A DNA stretch of 64,000 bases from Syncephalastrum monosporum B8922 (GCA_000697355.1 JNEN01001262.1:310001-374000), one strand, 5' to 3'. Counted from the first letter of the stretch, positions 32,769 to 44,778 are shown. Numbers and translations: made by a program. Notes: a model not told the origin generated them from the letters alone.

Positions 32769-35700
32769 ATGTCGGCCCACACCAGCGTAATGACCGATCG
32801 ACGCAGCGGGATGATCCAGTCGCTTGGCTTTTCACAGAGCAGCAGCGTCGTCAGTCGAGCAGTGGCTGCTGCTGCTGCCAACAATCACCATCACTCCACC
32901 CGACGCGGTGGAAGTGGCAGAAGCTCAAAGCGTTATTCGGTCTCAGCATTCTACTCGATGGCTGCTGAACAGGATGTCGAAGTCGAAGACGATCTTGCTC
33001 AAGGTACCTACCTTTTTTAATTTCACGCGATTTCCATGCCTATCTTTCTCTATCTGCCTATCTATCTATATATCGATCGCTACACATGGACGTCTCCTAT
33101 AATACTGAAACTAATGTCAATACTTTGCATGTATTCTGTATCCTCCCCCAATTTTAAGCTCAACGGACCCTGCGCGACATGAAGTCAAAGATATCAGCAC
33201 AGTCTAAAAAGAACTTTATGCTTGAACGCGACGTTCGCTTCCTCGATTCACGTATCGCCCTCCTGATCCAGAACCGCATGGCTCTTGACGAGGTACGCTG
33301 CGATCCCCTTCAGACGTTTTAGCTTTCGTGTGGCTCTGTTAATCTAAAAATTGATTTATTTTTCACGTAGCAAAACGAAGTCGCCTCGCACCTCGAAGAA
33401 AATGATGAGGATAGCGATGATCACTATCCAGACGACCGTAAAATGCAGCAATATGGCAACTTATTTTTCCTCCTGCAGAGCGAGCCCCGCCATATTGCCA
33501 CGTTGTGCCGTCTCGTCAGCCTCAGCGAAATAGACACCCTTTTGCAAACCGTCATGTTTACGCTTTACGGAAACCAGTACGAGAGTCGCGAAGAGCATCT
33601 CTTATTGACTATGTTTCAGGTAAATAACATCCTCCTACCTGCCATTCGCGAGTTCAAACCGATGCTTCGATAGAACGTCCTTGCCGCCCAATTTGAAACC
33701 ACTTCTGAGTTCACCTCCCTTCTGCGTGCCAACACGCCTGTTTCACGCATGATGACCACCTACACGCGTCGTGGTCCAGGTCAATCCTACCTTAAATCAG
33801 TCCTCTCCGACAAGATCAATGACCTTATTGAACAGAAAGGTGTCAACCTGCAAATCAATCCCTTAAAGGTACTTTTCAGGGCATCCGAAACCCCATTTGG
33901 CCGTTTCTCACCTTGGCCATATATCACTTGTTTTCTTCATAGGTGCAAGAGGAGGTAATGGAGGAGCTGGAACGCCAACATGGCGAGCTCCCGCCCGGTG
34001 TCACAAAGAGCGCCTCTTCTGAAGCCGCGGCTGAGGATCCGCAGGTGCAAGCGCGCTTGGGCCCGCGTCTCAAGAAGCTGATGGAAATCGCCAATTCATT
34101 CCTGACAACCATCATCGATTCACTCGACCAAGTGCCGTATGGTATTCGCTGGATTTGCAAGCAGATCCGCTCCTTGACCAAACGCAAATACCCTGACGCC
34201 TCCGAATATGCTATCTCGTCCCTGATTGGCGGCTTCTTCTTCCTCCGTTTTGTAAATCCGGCCATTGTCACGCCTCAAGCTTACATGCTCGTCGATGGCA
34301 TCCCTGGCACAAACCCTCGCACCACTCTCACACTGGTATGTAAGCGGCATGATAAAACACGCAGACTTGACTGACGATGTGTTGGGCTCTATTCCCAGAT
34401 TGCCAAAATGCTCCAAAACTTGGCGAACAAGCCCTCCTACGCTAAGGAAACCTACATGATTCCGACCAATCCATTTGTGGAAAGCAACAAGCAGCGCGTG
34501 AATCAGTTCTTGAACGACCTGTGCGAGGTGGGCGATTTTTACGAGTCACTTGAGATGGACCAATACATGGCGCTGTCCAAAAAGGATATCATGATCAGCA
34601 TCACGCCCAACGAAATTTACAACACACAAGCTCTACTGCAGCAACACATTGACGTGCTTGCATCCAGCGATGTGGATCATTTGCGTATTTTGGTCACCGA
34701 GGTCGGTCCGGCACCACCTCAAGTGCCCAGGAAAGACAACAAACCCATCGAGCTGCCCCTGTTCAGCCGGTGGGAGATGCCCATCCAGGACCTCACTACC
34801 ACCCTGATGTCCGAGAACAATATTACTCAAAACGATATCCTGTACATGGAGGCCAAGGCCATATTTGTCCAGCTCATCCGTTCGCTGCCGTACCTCGCCC
34901 GGCAGCCTTTGAACCTGCCCCAGATTGCCGAGACGGCTGGTACCGCTAACGACGCTCAGCTGGTGCGCAAAGGTATTAAAGTCAAAGAAATGCTCAGGGA
35001 GCTTGAGGAAGCCGGTGTTGCTGAGCGACGCGACGGCTACCGTTTGCTCGTGGAGGAGATCACCCAGGAGCTCGCACATCTCGGCGACCTCAAGGTCAAG
35101 GTCATGGAGGAGATGCACTCGCTCGAGAGCGTATACAAGACCATCCAGGATCATAATAATTACTTGCACAGCCAGCTTGAGAGCTACAAGGCCTACCTCC
35201 AAAACGTCCGTATCCAGAGCGGCGGGGGGGACAAGTCTAACAAGAAGCAGGGCGGCATTGGCGTCCAAGTCGCCGAGGGCATGAAGGTCAAGCAAAAGAC
35301 GGCCAAGTCGCACATGCAGGGGCCCGTCAAGTTTACACATCAACAGCTTGAGCGCGAAGGCATCATTGCGCAGACCGAGGTGCCGGAATACAGGTTTGTT
35401 TATTCTAGGATGGGGCTCTTCGTTTTTTCTCTTGACATCGACTCACACACATTACAACTTCCCTTTAGGCGGAATAATATCTATTTGACTATCTCCTCAC
35501 CTATTCCCGGTACTTTTATAATCTCGCTCCATTACAAGGGCCGTGACAAGCCTATCCTAGAGATTGATCTCAAACTAGACGATCTTTTGGAAAAGGTAAG
35601 TTGAACTATTCTTTCGTCCAACATCAGATCACTCACGCGATATCCAATTAGCAACAAGACAATGTGCAGCTCCTTGATCTCGAATACATCAAGCTCAACG

Positions 35701-35832
35701 TCTCCAAGACGCTGCAGCTGCTAACCAAGACGTTCATGTCCAACAAAAAGTAAGTCTCCTTTGTCTCATGCGATGGTTACGAGAAATATATGCTGACTTT
35801 TTTGCCCTGGTAGAACTGGATTCTTCTCGTAA
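32769..35832 (+). CDS. GAP1: Ras GTPase-activating protein, Gap1/IQGAP-related
   Basis: Accelerates GTP hydrolysis by Ras. The order is: a low-complexity N-terminus; a helical region ([16 protein letters not shown]); the RasGAP domain with [21 protein letters not shown] (Arg of the finger loop in LLRAN) and [19 protein letters not shown] (FLR...PA motif); and the RasGAP C-terminal domain of IQGAPs ([36 protein letters not shown]), ending with [20 protein letters not shown] and SNKKTGFFS. No calponin-homology domain or IQ motif is present, as in fission yeast Gap1/Sar1. About eight introns. The start at 32769 gives [12 protein letters not shown]; an in-frame non-ATG stretch precedes it. The final intron ends at 35813 and the stop is TAA at 35830-35832. 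Confidence 0.92.
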
Positions 35833-36470
35833 CCCAAAAGAAAAAAAACCCACCGCCCCTCCCCCACCACGTAAAATCACCCTAATAGTCTACATATTTT
35901 TTTTCCGCCTACTATATCATGATGTTTGTTGTTTATCTTGTGCATGTGTATGCGTGCATCGTTTCACAGCCGCCTGTCTACTAAACGATCAGCCAAAAAG
36001 GGGCGTTGTCACTTTGACTTTTGAGTCCTACCTAGCTTATCAACACAAGCCAGTCCGAAGGGTCGTTACTTATTTTTCTGCTTAAACGATAGTGGATAAC
36101 GCGATTATTAAGCTATGCGTTATAACTGCTCATGCAAGCATTGAACAGTGGATAAAAAGAAAAGAAGGAAGACGTCGATCAGGCAGCTCTGTAAAGCAAC
36201 AGAGTGCCGCTGCAAGGGCCAGCAGTGAACGTCTTCGTACACTGTTTTACGGGCACTCGGAGCAGGCTGTGAGCCTCCGTGATGGATGAATTCAGAGCTG
36301 CCAGAAGCCTGGCCTGGCAACCCCCTCCAAATTCTCCACTTTTCGGATAATCTGAAGATCAAGGCATCCAACAACAGACAAATCAATTAATAGTGATAAG
36401 GATCAGAGCAAACATGTGTTCAAATATTTAAATCTCGTATTAAGCGCATGATAGACCCAATCGTTTGAAT
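35833..36470. other. convergent 3' regions, no gene seen
   Basis: About 640 bp between the RasGAP stop and the HMG-box gene stop. No recognised frame. Confidence 0.45.
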
Positions 36471-37748
36471 CTAAGACTGTAAGGCTCGTGCTTTCTTCCT
36501 GAGCTCCACCTTTTTTTGTCTCTCCTGACGCAGCTTCTCTATGAATTCTTTGTTGGCTGGATCCGCCATGAATTCTGCTTGGAGTGCTTTGGACCGTTGC
36601 GTGTAAACATCTTTTTCTTCGGCCGACATGGCTTTCCAACGGGCGGACAAGATGGCATTGCGGTCCCTCAAGGTATATTCCGGGTGTTCTTTCGCCAATT
36701 TCCTGCTTTCCTCCTTGTTGTAAAGGATGTAGGGTTGCGGCGGGGGGCGTTGGTTTCGAGGGCGGGAGTTGAGCTGCTTGGAGAGAACGTCCAAACCCTC
36801 TTGCCGCACCGCCAGCAGCTTCTCCTTCTCCTCCTGTGGACGCGTCAGTCATTGTAGGATAGCGTGTCCGCTTGCCTTCTACATACCGGAGTCAGGGCCC
36901 TGTATCTCTCGCTCACAATGCGACTGAGCATATGCCTGTCGACATCAGGGTTTTCCTCTGCGATCTGCTTGCGCATCATTTTGTTGAATATCACATAGAG
37001 GTTGAAGCGATTCGCAGGTCGACGAACGCCAGTACCCGCCTTCTTTCGTCGACTCGGCTTCTCCTCTTCTTCCTCTTCCTCGTCCGTGCTGGCCTCCTCC
37101 ACGACAGGCTCGTCTTCGTTGCCCGAGTCCGAAAAGAGGCTGAAAAGATCATCATCGTCATCCTCACTAGCGTTTCGAGCATCTTCATCGGCGTCAGAAG
37201 GTGGAGTTGACGTCTTGGTCTGTTTGCGCCGTGGTCTTGTTGACTTTGGTTTCTTCGCGCTGCGTTTGCCAGAAGCCTTCCCGTTCTTCTCGAATATAGA
37301 ATCCACAGAGAGAGCGTCTCGTACAGCATCCCATGTGTCGTAGCCCTGATTCAAGTCGCGTAAACGTTGCAAATCTGCCTTTATGCGTTCAATGATCTCT
37401 CTATATCAGGTATATTTTGTGTGAATTAAAAGATTGGACGCCATTGGCAAGGACCACATACCCTGCTGTATCTTTGTGCGTCTGGTGTCTGCGTGTCGCA
37501 GGAGGAGGTGATGGCTCATACGCGTATTTGACAGGTGCGGGCAGGTCCTCTTGGTCCGAGGTCGCTTCTGAGATCGCCCTCTTCCGTGTTATCCTGGGAG
37601 AATCCGAATTATACGTGGTCTGCCGATTCTCTTTAGCGTCATCGGATAGTTCCATCTCTTGCTTTATAGCCGGCGACATGTCTCTGTCCAAATTGGACCG
37701 CATGCGGGTGAGGAACGCCAGGATGTCTTCTTTCTTTTCTTTAGGCAT
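36471..37748 (-). CDS. two-HMG-box chromatin protein
   Basis: Nuclear DNA-binding protein. The N-terminal part (MPKEKKEDILAFLTRMRSNL) is Ser/Glu-rich. After an intron, EIIERIKADLQRLRDLNQGY begins a short helical region. A basic stretch (KRSAKKPKSTRPRRKQTK) and an acidic run (SEDDDDDLFSLFSD, DEEEEEEEK) follow. Box 1 is RRPANRFNLYVIFNKMMRKQ ... IVSERYRALTPEEKEK, joined across a 52-nt intron. Box 2 is RPPPQPYILYNKEESRKLAK ... LSARWKAMSAEEKDVYTQRS. It lacks a SAP or PHD domain. Such tandem boxes bend DNA without strong sequence preference; the exact partner is unknown. ACGCGC-type words lie 65-85 bp upstream of the start. Confidence 0.82.
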
Positions 37749-38709
37749 TCTTTATGGAAAAAAGACCTGTGGAGCTTGCCCAAATTTCCACAAAATCAGT
37801 CCAGCTCAGCAGAACGCGCTCAACGCGCAAAAATTGGCCTTCTGATTCGTTACTTCGGCCGACGCGCCTCCGCGAGGATCATCGGAAATGAGGATTAGTG
37901 TATATCTGTGGTATCGTCTCATTCCCCATACAGATAAGAGTAACAGTTTAAACAAAAACCTACAAGAGCATCACAGGCGGTAAACGCAAGATGTATCATA
38001 GAGAGAGGTACTGACATCTTGATAAAAGCTACTGCTTTATTAACGATGACTTCCGGGGACAAGTGATTTATGCGACCATGTCTTCCTCGGAAATAGGAGC
38101 ACTCCGTGAACTAAGCGTCTCATACTACCTTTTAAGGTACCTTGCTTTTGTTGATGCGCCAGGTACGGTTTCATTCTTCTGGAGGCTGAGTGATGTTTCA
38201 TACTATACTGAGAAATCAATACAGAAAAAATTTCTGCTGTCCATCCTGCTTCATATGTATCATACCCTACTTTGGTCGAATACAAGAATATGCAACGCTT
38301 TAAAATGGATTTATTTGTGGTTAGATCCAAGCCGACCATCACAGGAAAAGACCAAAGAGGATCGTCTGTGCGACATATACGAGGTGAGAATTTCATTATA
38401 ATGTAGGGTCCAGTCAGTATAAAGCATTTGTTTGCAACCAACAAAAGCGTGTCTGGGTTAGTCTTTCTTTTTTTTTTTTTTATTCCCTGGACGCCCTCTG
38501 CAAAGTGACGTATCGTCTTGCCTATTTGGTCGGCAGGAAGGTATAGAGGCTCAGAAGATCCTTTATATGATGAGCGGCAATGTGAACTAAGGTGGAAAAC
38601 ACCATGTGTACTAACAAAATGTGGGGGAGAAAGAGACTATGTGTAATTGAGGTTTGTTCGCTTCATGGAAAACAGAACTCTGGATGAATACGCGGGTAGT
38701 GGAAGCCGA
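37749..38709. other. intergenic gap with two overlapping unsupported frames
   Basis: Holds the HMG gene promoter (37813-37833, two ACGCGC words). Beyond it, open frames run on opposite strands at 38063-38401 (+) and 38040-38444 (-), and neither is recognisable. A poly-T run at 38466-38481 lies at the right. Confidence 0.45.
37813..37833 (-). promoter_or_regulatory. MCB/E2F-like tandem in HMG-box promoter
   Basis: On the minus strand TTTTTGCGCGTTGAGCGCGT: a T-run followed by two GCGCG(T) words 10 bp apart, 65-85 nt upstream of the HMG-box ATG. It resembles MluI-cell-cycle-box or E2F sites; the function is inferred. Confidence 0.4.
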
Positions 38710-38882
38710 CTACTTGCGGCCAGGATACGGGCAGTCGCTGTGATAGGAATAAAGCCAGAACGGTTAGACTGGAGCATGTTTTGTGAAATAGTATTAACTT
38801 ACATGGTACGGTGAGCGTAAGAGCCGCAAACGCTGCATGCATTGGAGCGGTGGTGGACAAAAGTACGAGTGGAGGAAGACAT
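38710..38882 (-). CDS. 35-residue CCHC zinc-knuckle microprotein
   Basis: Two exons (38803-38882 and 38710-38737) separated by a 65-nt intron with consensus ends GTAAGT and CACAG encode 35 residues. The start is MSSSTRTFVHHRSNA, the core CSVCGSYAHRTIDC, and the end PYPGRK and TAG. The core fits C-X2-C-X4-H-X4-C exactly, the zinc-knuckle spacing used to bind single-stranded RNA or DNA and some proteins. Without splicing the frame stops at the donor itself (ATG TAA) and the last Cys is lost. It is too short to be seen in a standard open-frame list. A TGACTCA site lies 110 nt upstream. The spacing match and clean intron make it credible; the function is unknown. Confidence 0.6.
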
Positions 38883-39279
38883 TATTGTGACAGTAAAGAC
38901 GTATTGCTGATAAGAGTGGTCTGCAAGAAGAAGGAAAAAGATAAAGAGCTGGGACAGCGGGAAAGTTGCATTGCTTCTTTTATATTAGAATTGACTCATT
39001 GTTTTGACAGTTCTTTGAAACGTGTGTTCCTCGCTGCTCCGATCACTTCGAAGGTTAGCAAAACAATTTACAAACAAGTTTTGTTTTTTTGTCGTCAGAC
39101 AACACAACATTCCTCCCGCTACACCCACAATTGGCTAGAGAAATAAGGAAAACGTTGTCAACAAGGGTCACCTGACGACCCAAAAGTCCACAAGTGCGAT
39201 GGCGAAAGAGTCAGGTATGTACATCTTGACGGGTTTTATTTTTACATTAACATGTATGTAACACAAAAGAAACAAAATC
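38883..39279. other. intergenic gap upstream of microprotein
   Basis: About 400 bp between the microprotein start and the glycosyltransferase stop. It carries a Gcn4-type TGACTCA at 38992-38998. No other gene seen. Confidence 0.45.
38992..38998 (-). promoter_or_regulatory. Gcn4/AP-1-type site
   Basis: TGACTCA, a perfect bZIP palindrome core, 110 nt upstream of the zinc-knuckle microprotein ATG. Confidence 0.35.
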
Positions 39280-42200
39280 TTAAAAGTCTTGTTCTGCATC
39301 AGCGAGGAGAACCTCTTGCAGGTCAAGCGGTATCTGTGGCAGGTGATCCAAGTCGCGTATCAAGTCCAGCTCTGCATCGTCGTCAAGGATAGAACCGTCG
39401 TCGGGTTCTGACGGCATCTGCGCCACATCAATGGCCTTTGGCATGTAATCTTCTTCGTCTTCGACCACGTCGGCCGGGTAGGCACCTGTGTAGGTGACAT
39501 AATCGATGGGCTCAACGGCATACACTGTCTGGCTCTTCATGGCTCTGGACAGCGACGCCGACTCGCTCGACATGGAATACGACGCCGACATGCTTTGGCG
39601 GGTTTCCCAAGGAATGGGGAAGGGACAGACCATGTCACGCGCATCAAACTGCCCGAGCCCCTTGCGGACGCACGTGGAGACGCGCTGGTGCCATCGCGCA
39701 CCAGTGTCGTTCAGCTGGGGATAGGTGGCGAGCAGGCCCCAGAGGTCGAGTACGGGCAGGTCATCAAACATCGGTAACCGGTGGTCTGGGAGCTGCTCCA
39801 CGATCGTGTCCCGCTGCATTAAAGGCACCAGAAAGTCGCGGATCGTCTTGACCCGCTTCTCGGGCGTCTTAATATGCGTTCCCGTTTCCAGGTGGTTGGT
39901 TGAGAAGGATTCAAACTCTTGGAAATTGGGGTAAAGCATCACGTAGCCGCGCAGGTACACCATCTCGATAAAGTACTTCTTCCACGACTTTTTCCAGCGC
40001 GATGACCGGCTGCGGGGCACAGTGATGTTCAGCAGCCGGTCTTGCTTGAGATCGAGGAGACGGATGGTTAAATACTCGTGGAACTCGCGCCAGTGCTCGG
40101 GGAAATAGACCGCGCCCCAGCTGCATGGGATCTGGCTTGCGTACGGCGTGCGAGGCGGATAATAATTTCGCAACACATTGTCTGGATGAAAAGGTCGTCG
40201 CCCCTCCGGATTGAGTTCGACGCTGCGCGGTGAGTAAAGACTGACGCCAAACATGAGGTGCCGTGCGTTCTGCGATGCGTCGCCGTAACGATACTGCAGG
40301 ATACTGTATTTCGCCCACACGTAGAACAGGGGTGATACTTCGACGTCGTCTTCAAGCAAAACAGCATAATTGTCGTCATTCGAGGGATACCAGGATTCAA
40401 TGATCGCTGGCATCAGTCCGCCCTTGCGTATCCTGTGTCGGACCACTTTCTGGCCGTGGACCCATTGCAGGCTGTTGACATACATGCGTGTCACGCGATC
40501 AGACGACTGCTCCATTTGGATCGCTAGATTCACCCGGTCGCCCAAAAAGTAGGAGCGTTCGGCAGACTGGATCAATCGCGACAAGGAGTGAGGTCGCCGA
40601 TCCGTCACCACCACAATATCGATCTCGGGTGTATTCCAATCTACAGAGATACGCATCAGCCACAGTCCGATTCAGACATGAGGAAACTTACGTTGGAGTG
40701 CACGATAGGGTAGTTTGGAGAGCCAGAGCGCGTGCTCGATCTGATCGATGGGCAGACTTATCGCGGTGAGTGTATCGCCCATCATTTCTAGAGCGCGTGG
40801 GACAGCCCCAGTGCCTTGCACATAGACAAAAGGCGGCGAGGCAAGGGCCTGTAGAAGACGACGGACGCCAAATGCTATAGCGGCAGCCGCAGCGTGCTCA
40901 TCGGGCGGATCGAGGTTCAAGTCATGGACAATGACACGCTCACAACCGGTTGTGGCCAGGGTCTGTTCCAGCACAGCCCCGGACAATCCGCGGTATCTTC
41001 CTGTAACAATGGCATGTACAGTATAGTCAAAGCTGCACATAAGTGGATAGAGTGCAGACGCTTGGTCGGGACCGTCAAGCACGAAAGCCAAGGTGTAAAG
41101 CTGTTTGTGAGCGCGTAGTCGTACTTGGCGGAAATCGAGCGCGGCAGGAGTGGTCCGTAGGTCGAGCAGCGCCCGCCATGTTGCGTCTGTGTTGAGTGCA
41201 TGGTGCATATCTGCACAGCTGGTTTGACGATCGTCGAGCGACAGGAGGCGGCAGTGGTCATGATCAGGCAGCGCTACGGAAACAATACCACCATGGAACC
41301 ACAGAGCGCGGGAGATGTGGAAGGCGAGCGGGCCCTGAACAGGATCTTGAAGGAGCAGCGGAATCCAAGATGTGCGTAGCAGCCATGAGCGATGGATCGT
41401 GTCGACGGGCTGTGTAACATGCGGCAGCTGTCGGAAGGCCTCCGGAAAGCAGACAAGGTCACCATGGCCGTTGAAATTGGAAGGAAGCAGCGCGGCCTGG
41501 CTGCCTAGCAACGCATCATGGTATTCAGGTGTGTTGAGGAGGCCAACCACGTGTTTCAGGTACTGGTCTGAAATGGGCAAGACGCCCGATTCAAGCACCC
41601 AGGCGTATTCGGTGTCGAGAGGAGGCAATGCGAGCCACGGTGTAGGTTCCTCGATCACAAAAAGTCGGATCGCATCGTGGGGTTGGAGGATGGACCGCAC
41701 GTCCTTGGCAGAGTCAGTCGAGCAAACCACCCAGAGGTGGGTGGGGCGCACGGATTGAGAGAGAACTGCGTCGATCTGCTTGGGGAGGTGGGACGGATCG
41801 GTCACATGGAAAATGGCTGTCAAGTTTGCAGTCGATGTTTGTTGTCCACGTTGAGAATAATGTTCCACGAGGCTTGCCAAGTCGTTTGGGCCATGCCCTT
41901 CTTGAGTATAGGACTGTAATGAGCTCAAGAATGACGTGTTATCAATTGCTTCTTGATAAGGAATCAGCCATGCATCTAGGAATAGGTAAAAATTAAGGGG
42001 GTGGTGTGAGCGTTCATTCGATAGGCTTTCTTGTTTTCTGAATTCAAGATATACCTGAATGTTTAGAAGGGAACAGGGGCCAGTACTTGTCCTTTTTGCG
42101 AATCAAGGATTGGTTATTGACCGAGGTAAGGTTGTGTGCCTCCGTGGACGATGGTGGCCATGGCGAGGGAGAGACGGGGGCGGCGGAAGACGGGGATGAC

Positions 42201-42319
42201 TGAAAAGCGAGTTCAGGGATGGAGAAGAAATGCTGGGCGGATAGTAAGACAAGGACAATGAAGACAACGAATGAGGCGAATCGCAAGGGCCGCTTCTTTG
42301 GTAATATGACCGTGGGCAT
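39280..42319 (-). CDS. type II membrane glycosyltransferase with two GT-A-like halves
   Basis: Exon 1 encodes a short basic cytosolic tail (MPTVILPKKRPLR), one membrane anchor (FASFVVFIVLVLLSAQHFF) and a Pro/Ser stem, the layout of a Golgi glycosyltransferase. The first half (from LTAIFHVTDPSHLPKQIDAV) looks like a GT2-type fold, but its metal-site stretch reads YAWVLESGVLPISDQY without a DxD. A Rossmann-like middle part follows. The second half starts EIDIVVVTDRRPHSLSRLIQ and has an intact acidic motif in YAVLLEDDVEVSPLFYVW. The C-terminal tail is acidic and Asp/Leu-rich. Introns at about 41974-42053 and 40640-40692. Donor and acceptor sugars are unknown; a role in cell-wall or glycoprotein synthesis is inference. 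Confidence 0.75.
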
Positions 42320-42671
42320 GTGTTTATGTATGCAAACCCACTAGTTTTTCTTATCGACGTTAAAGTGGGAAGGTTGGTCTGGCCAAAGCATACAACTAGG
42401 GGCGCACTAAAAGACAAAGGCAAAAAAAAAAAAAGAAAAAGAACCCTTCACCGACCGAAAAAAAAGCTTCGGGCGGCCTCTCAACTTTGATCATTTGACC
42501 CTTTTACCGTGTTGCCGGAAAATATTGTTCGACGTTTATGCTCATGCAATCATACTTTTCCTTCTCGGAGACTTCTGCGTATTGTATTTTACCAAGCTCG
42601 CATAGAGCTAGAAGCTTTCCCTTAGCGATCGATCTTTTGGTTGTTATGCTGGCGATCGGTACTATTCCTTC
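42320..42671. other. intergenic gap, no gene seen
   Basis: About 350 bp holding the glycosyltransferase promoter, with a poly-A run at 42422-42434. Nothing else recognised. Confidence 0.45.
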
Positions 42672-43228
42672 TCATAAACCCAGCAATGTGCTCGCCTGCG
42701 GAGCTGTCAGCTCGACGTATCCGGGATTTCCATGAGAGGTTGTCGGTAATACAAACAAGCTAGAGTCGACAAGCCAATGGTAATTTTCTTTTGTGGTAGA
42801 AGCAAAAACCCACAGCACTACATAGCCATCCATTGTGTATAATCCTGAAAAGCGAGCGGGGCATCCCCCAAGTGCCTGGGTGGCCAATAATGAGACCTGT
42901 CTCTGTCCCACAGCACCGTGTTTAGCTTGATCATGGGCATCCTGTGCCATGATTTTCTGTGTTTGAATTGAGTCGCATGGCAGCCGAAGCGTTACTTTTG
43001 GACCCTTTTGTTCTCTTTCCAGCAGTACACACCGTGTAAATCTGACGTTCACAAAAAAGGCTTATTATTCCACTTCCGTCATCTGGCGTCATACAAGGCC
43101 TGTGCTATGTAGTGGAAAGTGCAAATGATACACAACGCAAGATAAACGTATGGTATCTGGAGTTCACGGATCACAGTCTCTTCGGTGATAAGACAGATAC
43201 GGTAAGGAATGAAAATAAATAGATTCAT
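42672..43228 (-). CDS. hypothetical small membrane protein
   Basis: I do not recognise this protein. Two open segments join through a 53-nt intron (43042-43094; GTATGA...GTCAG), giving about 167 residues from an ATG at 43228 to the stop at 42672. It has two or three hydrophobic stretches: MNLFIFIPYRICLI, VYLALCIICTFHYIAQALF, and the shorter YTMDGYVVLWVFAS. In between is a soluble part (KVTLRLPCDSIQTQ ... KHGAVGQRQVSLLATQALG). The intron has the size and ends of its neighbours, and joining extends both frames, which supports a real gene. The start is uncertain because the frame stays open further upstream without an ATG. Confidence 0.4.
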
Positions 43229-43571
43229 CAAAAGGTATTGGTGCAGCGAACGCCGGGACGCGGAATCTGATGATGCCCCTTCATCTCCTAGTCTTCTGCA
43301 AGGAAAGACTTTAAATATGCGGTGCAACGTGCACCAAATGCACCTGCTGCCCTCGGGAGGAGATTGTCCTTTTTTTTGTGACGCGTCGTTTTCTCATACG
43401 CACGTATTTCTATGCACAGTCTTTCCCACACTTTTGTTCGTTAGGGAAGGACCAGAGGTCGTTTATAGAGATCTCCTGATATGAGTTGGACGAGAATTAG
43501 CAATGGTATCTATATACATATGGGATGAAGGAAGAGCGAGCGAGATGAAGGGAGAATGACAATGCGGTGAA
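43229..43571. other. short gap, possible 5' end of small membrane gene
   Basis: About 340 bp. The frame of the small membrane protein stays open back to about 43410, so an upstream exon may lie here. A TATAAA-like word (minus strand) is near 43464. Confidence 0.35.
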
Positions 43572-44778
43572 TTAGACAGTATGCTGGTGGTGGTGGTGCG
43601 ACGAAGGGTCGTGTTTCCGGCGGGAGTACCAGAGGAATTGGATAAAGATGGTGAAATCAAAGGTCAAGGTTCCGGCGCTGCCGATCAGGAATGGTATGGC
43701 TTCAATAAGCGAGTCGCGGGTATTGTTTGGGTTGGACAAGATGCTTGTTGAGTACGTGAGGTTGCCACAGGCGGCGAAAACAAACAAGGCAGGCGAAAGA
43801 CCTTTGACCGACTTGCGCTTGTAATTTTTGCGAATTTGGGGGATGCGAGACAGTAGGTACAGGAACGTGCAAACCCATGCAAAGAGGCGACCAATGACGA
43901 GTGCCTCAGCGCCATTTTCTGCAGCTGTAGGGCCATCGTTCATCGTTGTAAGGCTGGACGAAGTCGAGAACTGCATGCCAAATAGCATGATACCAAGCAG
44001 GATCGAACCCGCTTTCTTCTTGGAACCAGCTTCGTCAAGAGTATACCATTTGCTCGGCGAGGCTGAGGCAGAATAAGGCGCAAACATGTCATCGACCGAC
44101 GCACTGCTGCTCGTGCTGCTTGTCCGCTCCGGGTCGATCAGAAGCGGTGTACGTACCGATGGATGCTGGAAGGCGGATGAAAGAGGGGACTGTTTCCCAT
44201 CCTGATAAACAAGCTCGTCCGGTATAATGGAACGCTTAATCTTGTTGTAATAGACCCACTGGCCGAGCAGACAGCAGTCAATGAAGACAAAGTAAATGCC
44301 GAGGTAATACTGAAATGGCAGCTGATGCGTCAGAATACAGCCAATCAGGTTAGCGGTGTCGCCTGTTGTTCAGGAAATATAGGTCAGTCATAATGTGATG
44401 GCGTCTGAGCACCGTCAGTCACCTGCCTGCGAGCCATATAGATAAGAACTTGAGACTAAGTGAGCTCGCCGAGCCGATCTTGTAATTTTCTATCACTTGG
44501 CTGTAACAATAACAGGAAGGAAAAGATTGGTAAACAAACCCCGCACATTGTTTACATTGCGATGTACGTACGGGAGCTGTGCATTGAGCCAGCATAGTAT
44601 CGATAAATAGCCGCAAATCACACTGAAGGCCCCCTGGTTGCTGTATACACAGTCGCCAAACAACGTCTATGTATTACGGTCGATGAGTCAATTTTTCAGG
44701 GCACGGAGTTTGGGTTATTACGTGTATCCAGTGTATATAGTCCAGGTCATCCTGCGGGGGTATACATTCTTGGGTCAT
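43572..44778 (-). CDS. YPQ1: PQ-loop repeat transporter (vacuolar/lysosomal basic amino acid type)
   Basis: Seven-helix PQ-loop protein, like yeast Ypq1-3 and human PQLC2, which export cationic amino acids from the vacuole. It begins MTQECIPPQDDLDYIHWIH. The first PQ loop reads PQVIENYKIGSASSLSLKF across an intron, followed by GDTANLIGCILTHQLPFQYY and YFVFIDCCLLGQWVYYNK. A long Ser/Thr-rich cytosolic loop separates the halves. The second PQ loop is RIPQIRKNYKRKSVKGLSPA, then FVFAACGNLTYSTSIL. The end is His-rich (HHHHQHTV). Introns are near 44675-44723, 44508-44575 and 44363-44430. TGACTCA lies about 275 bp upstream. Confidence 0.87.
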
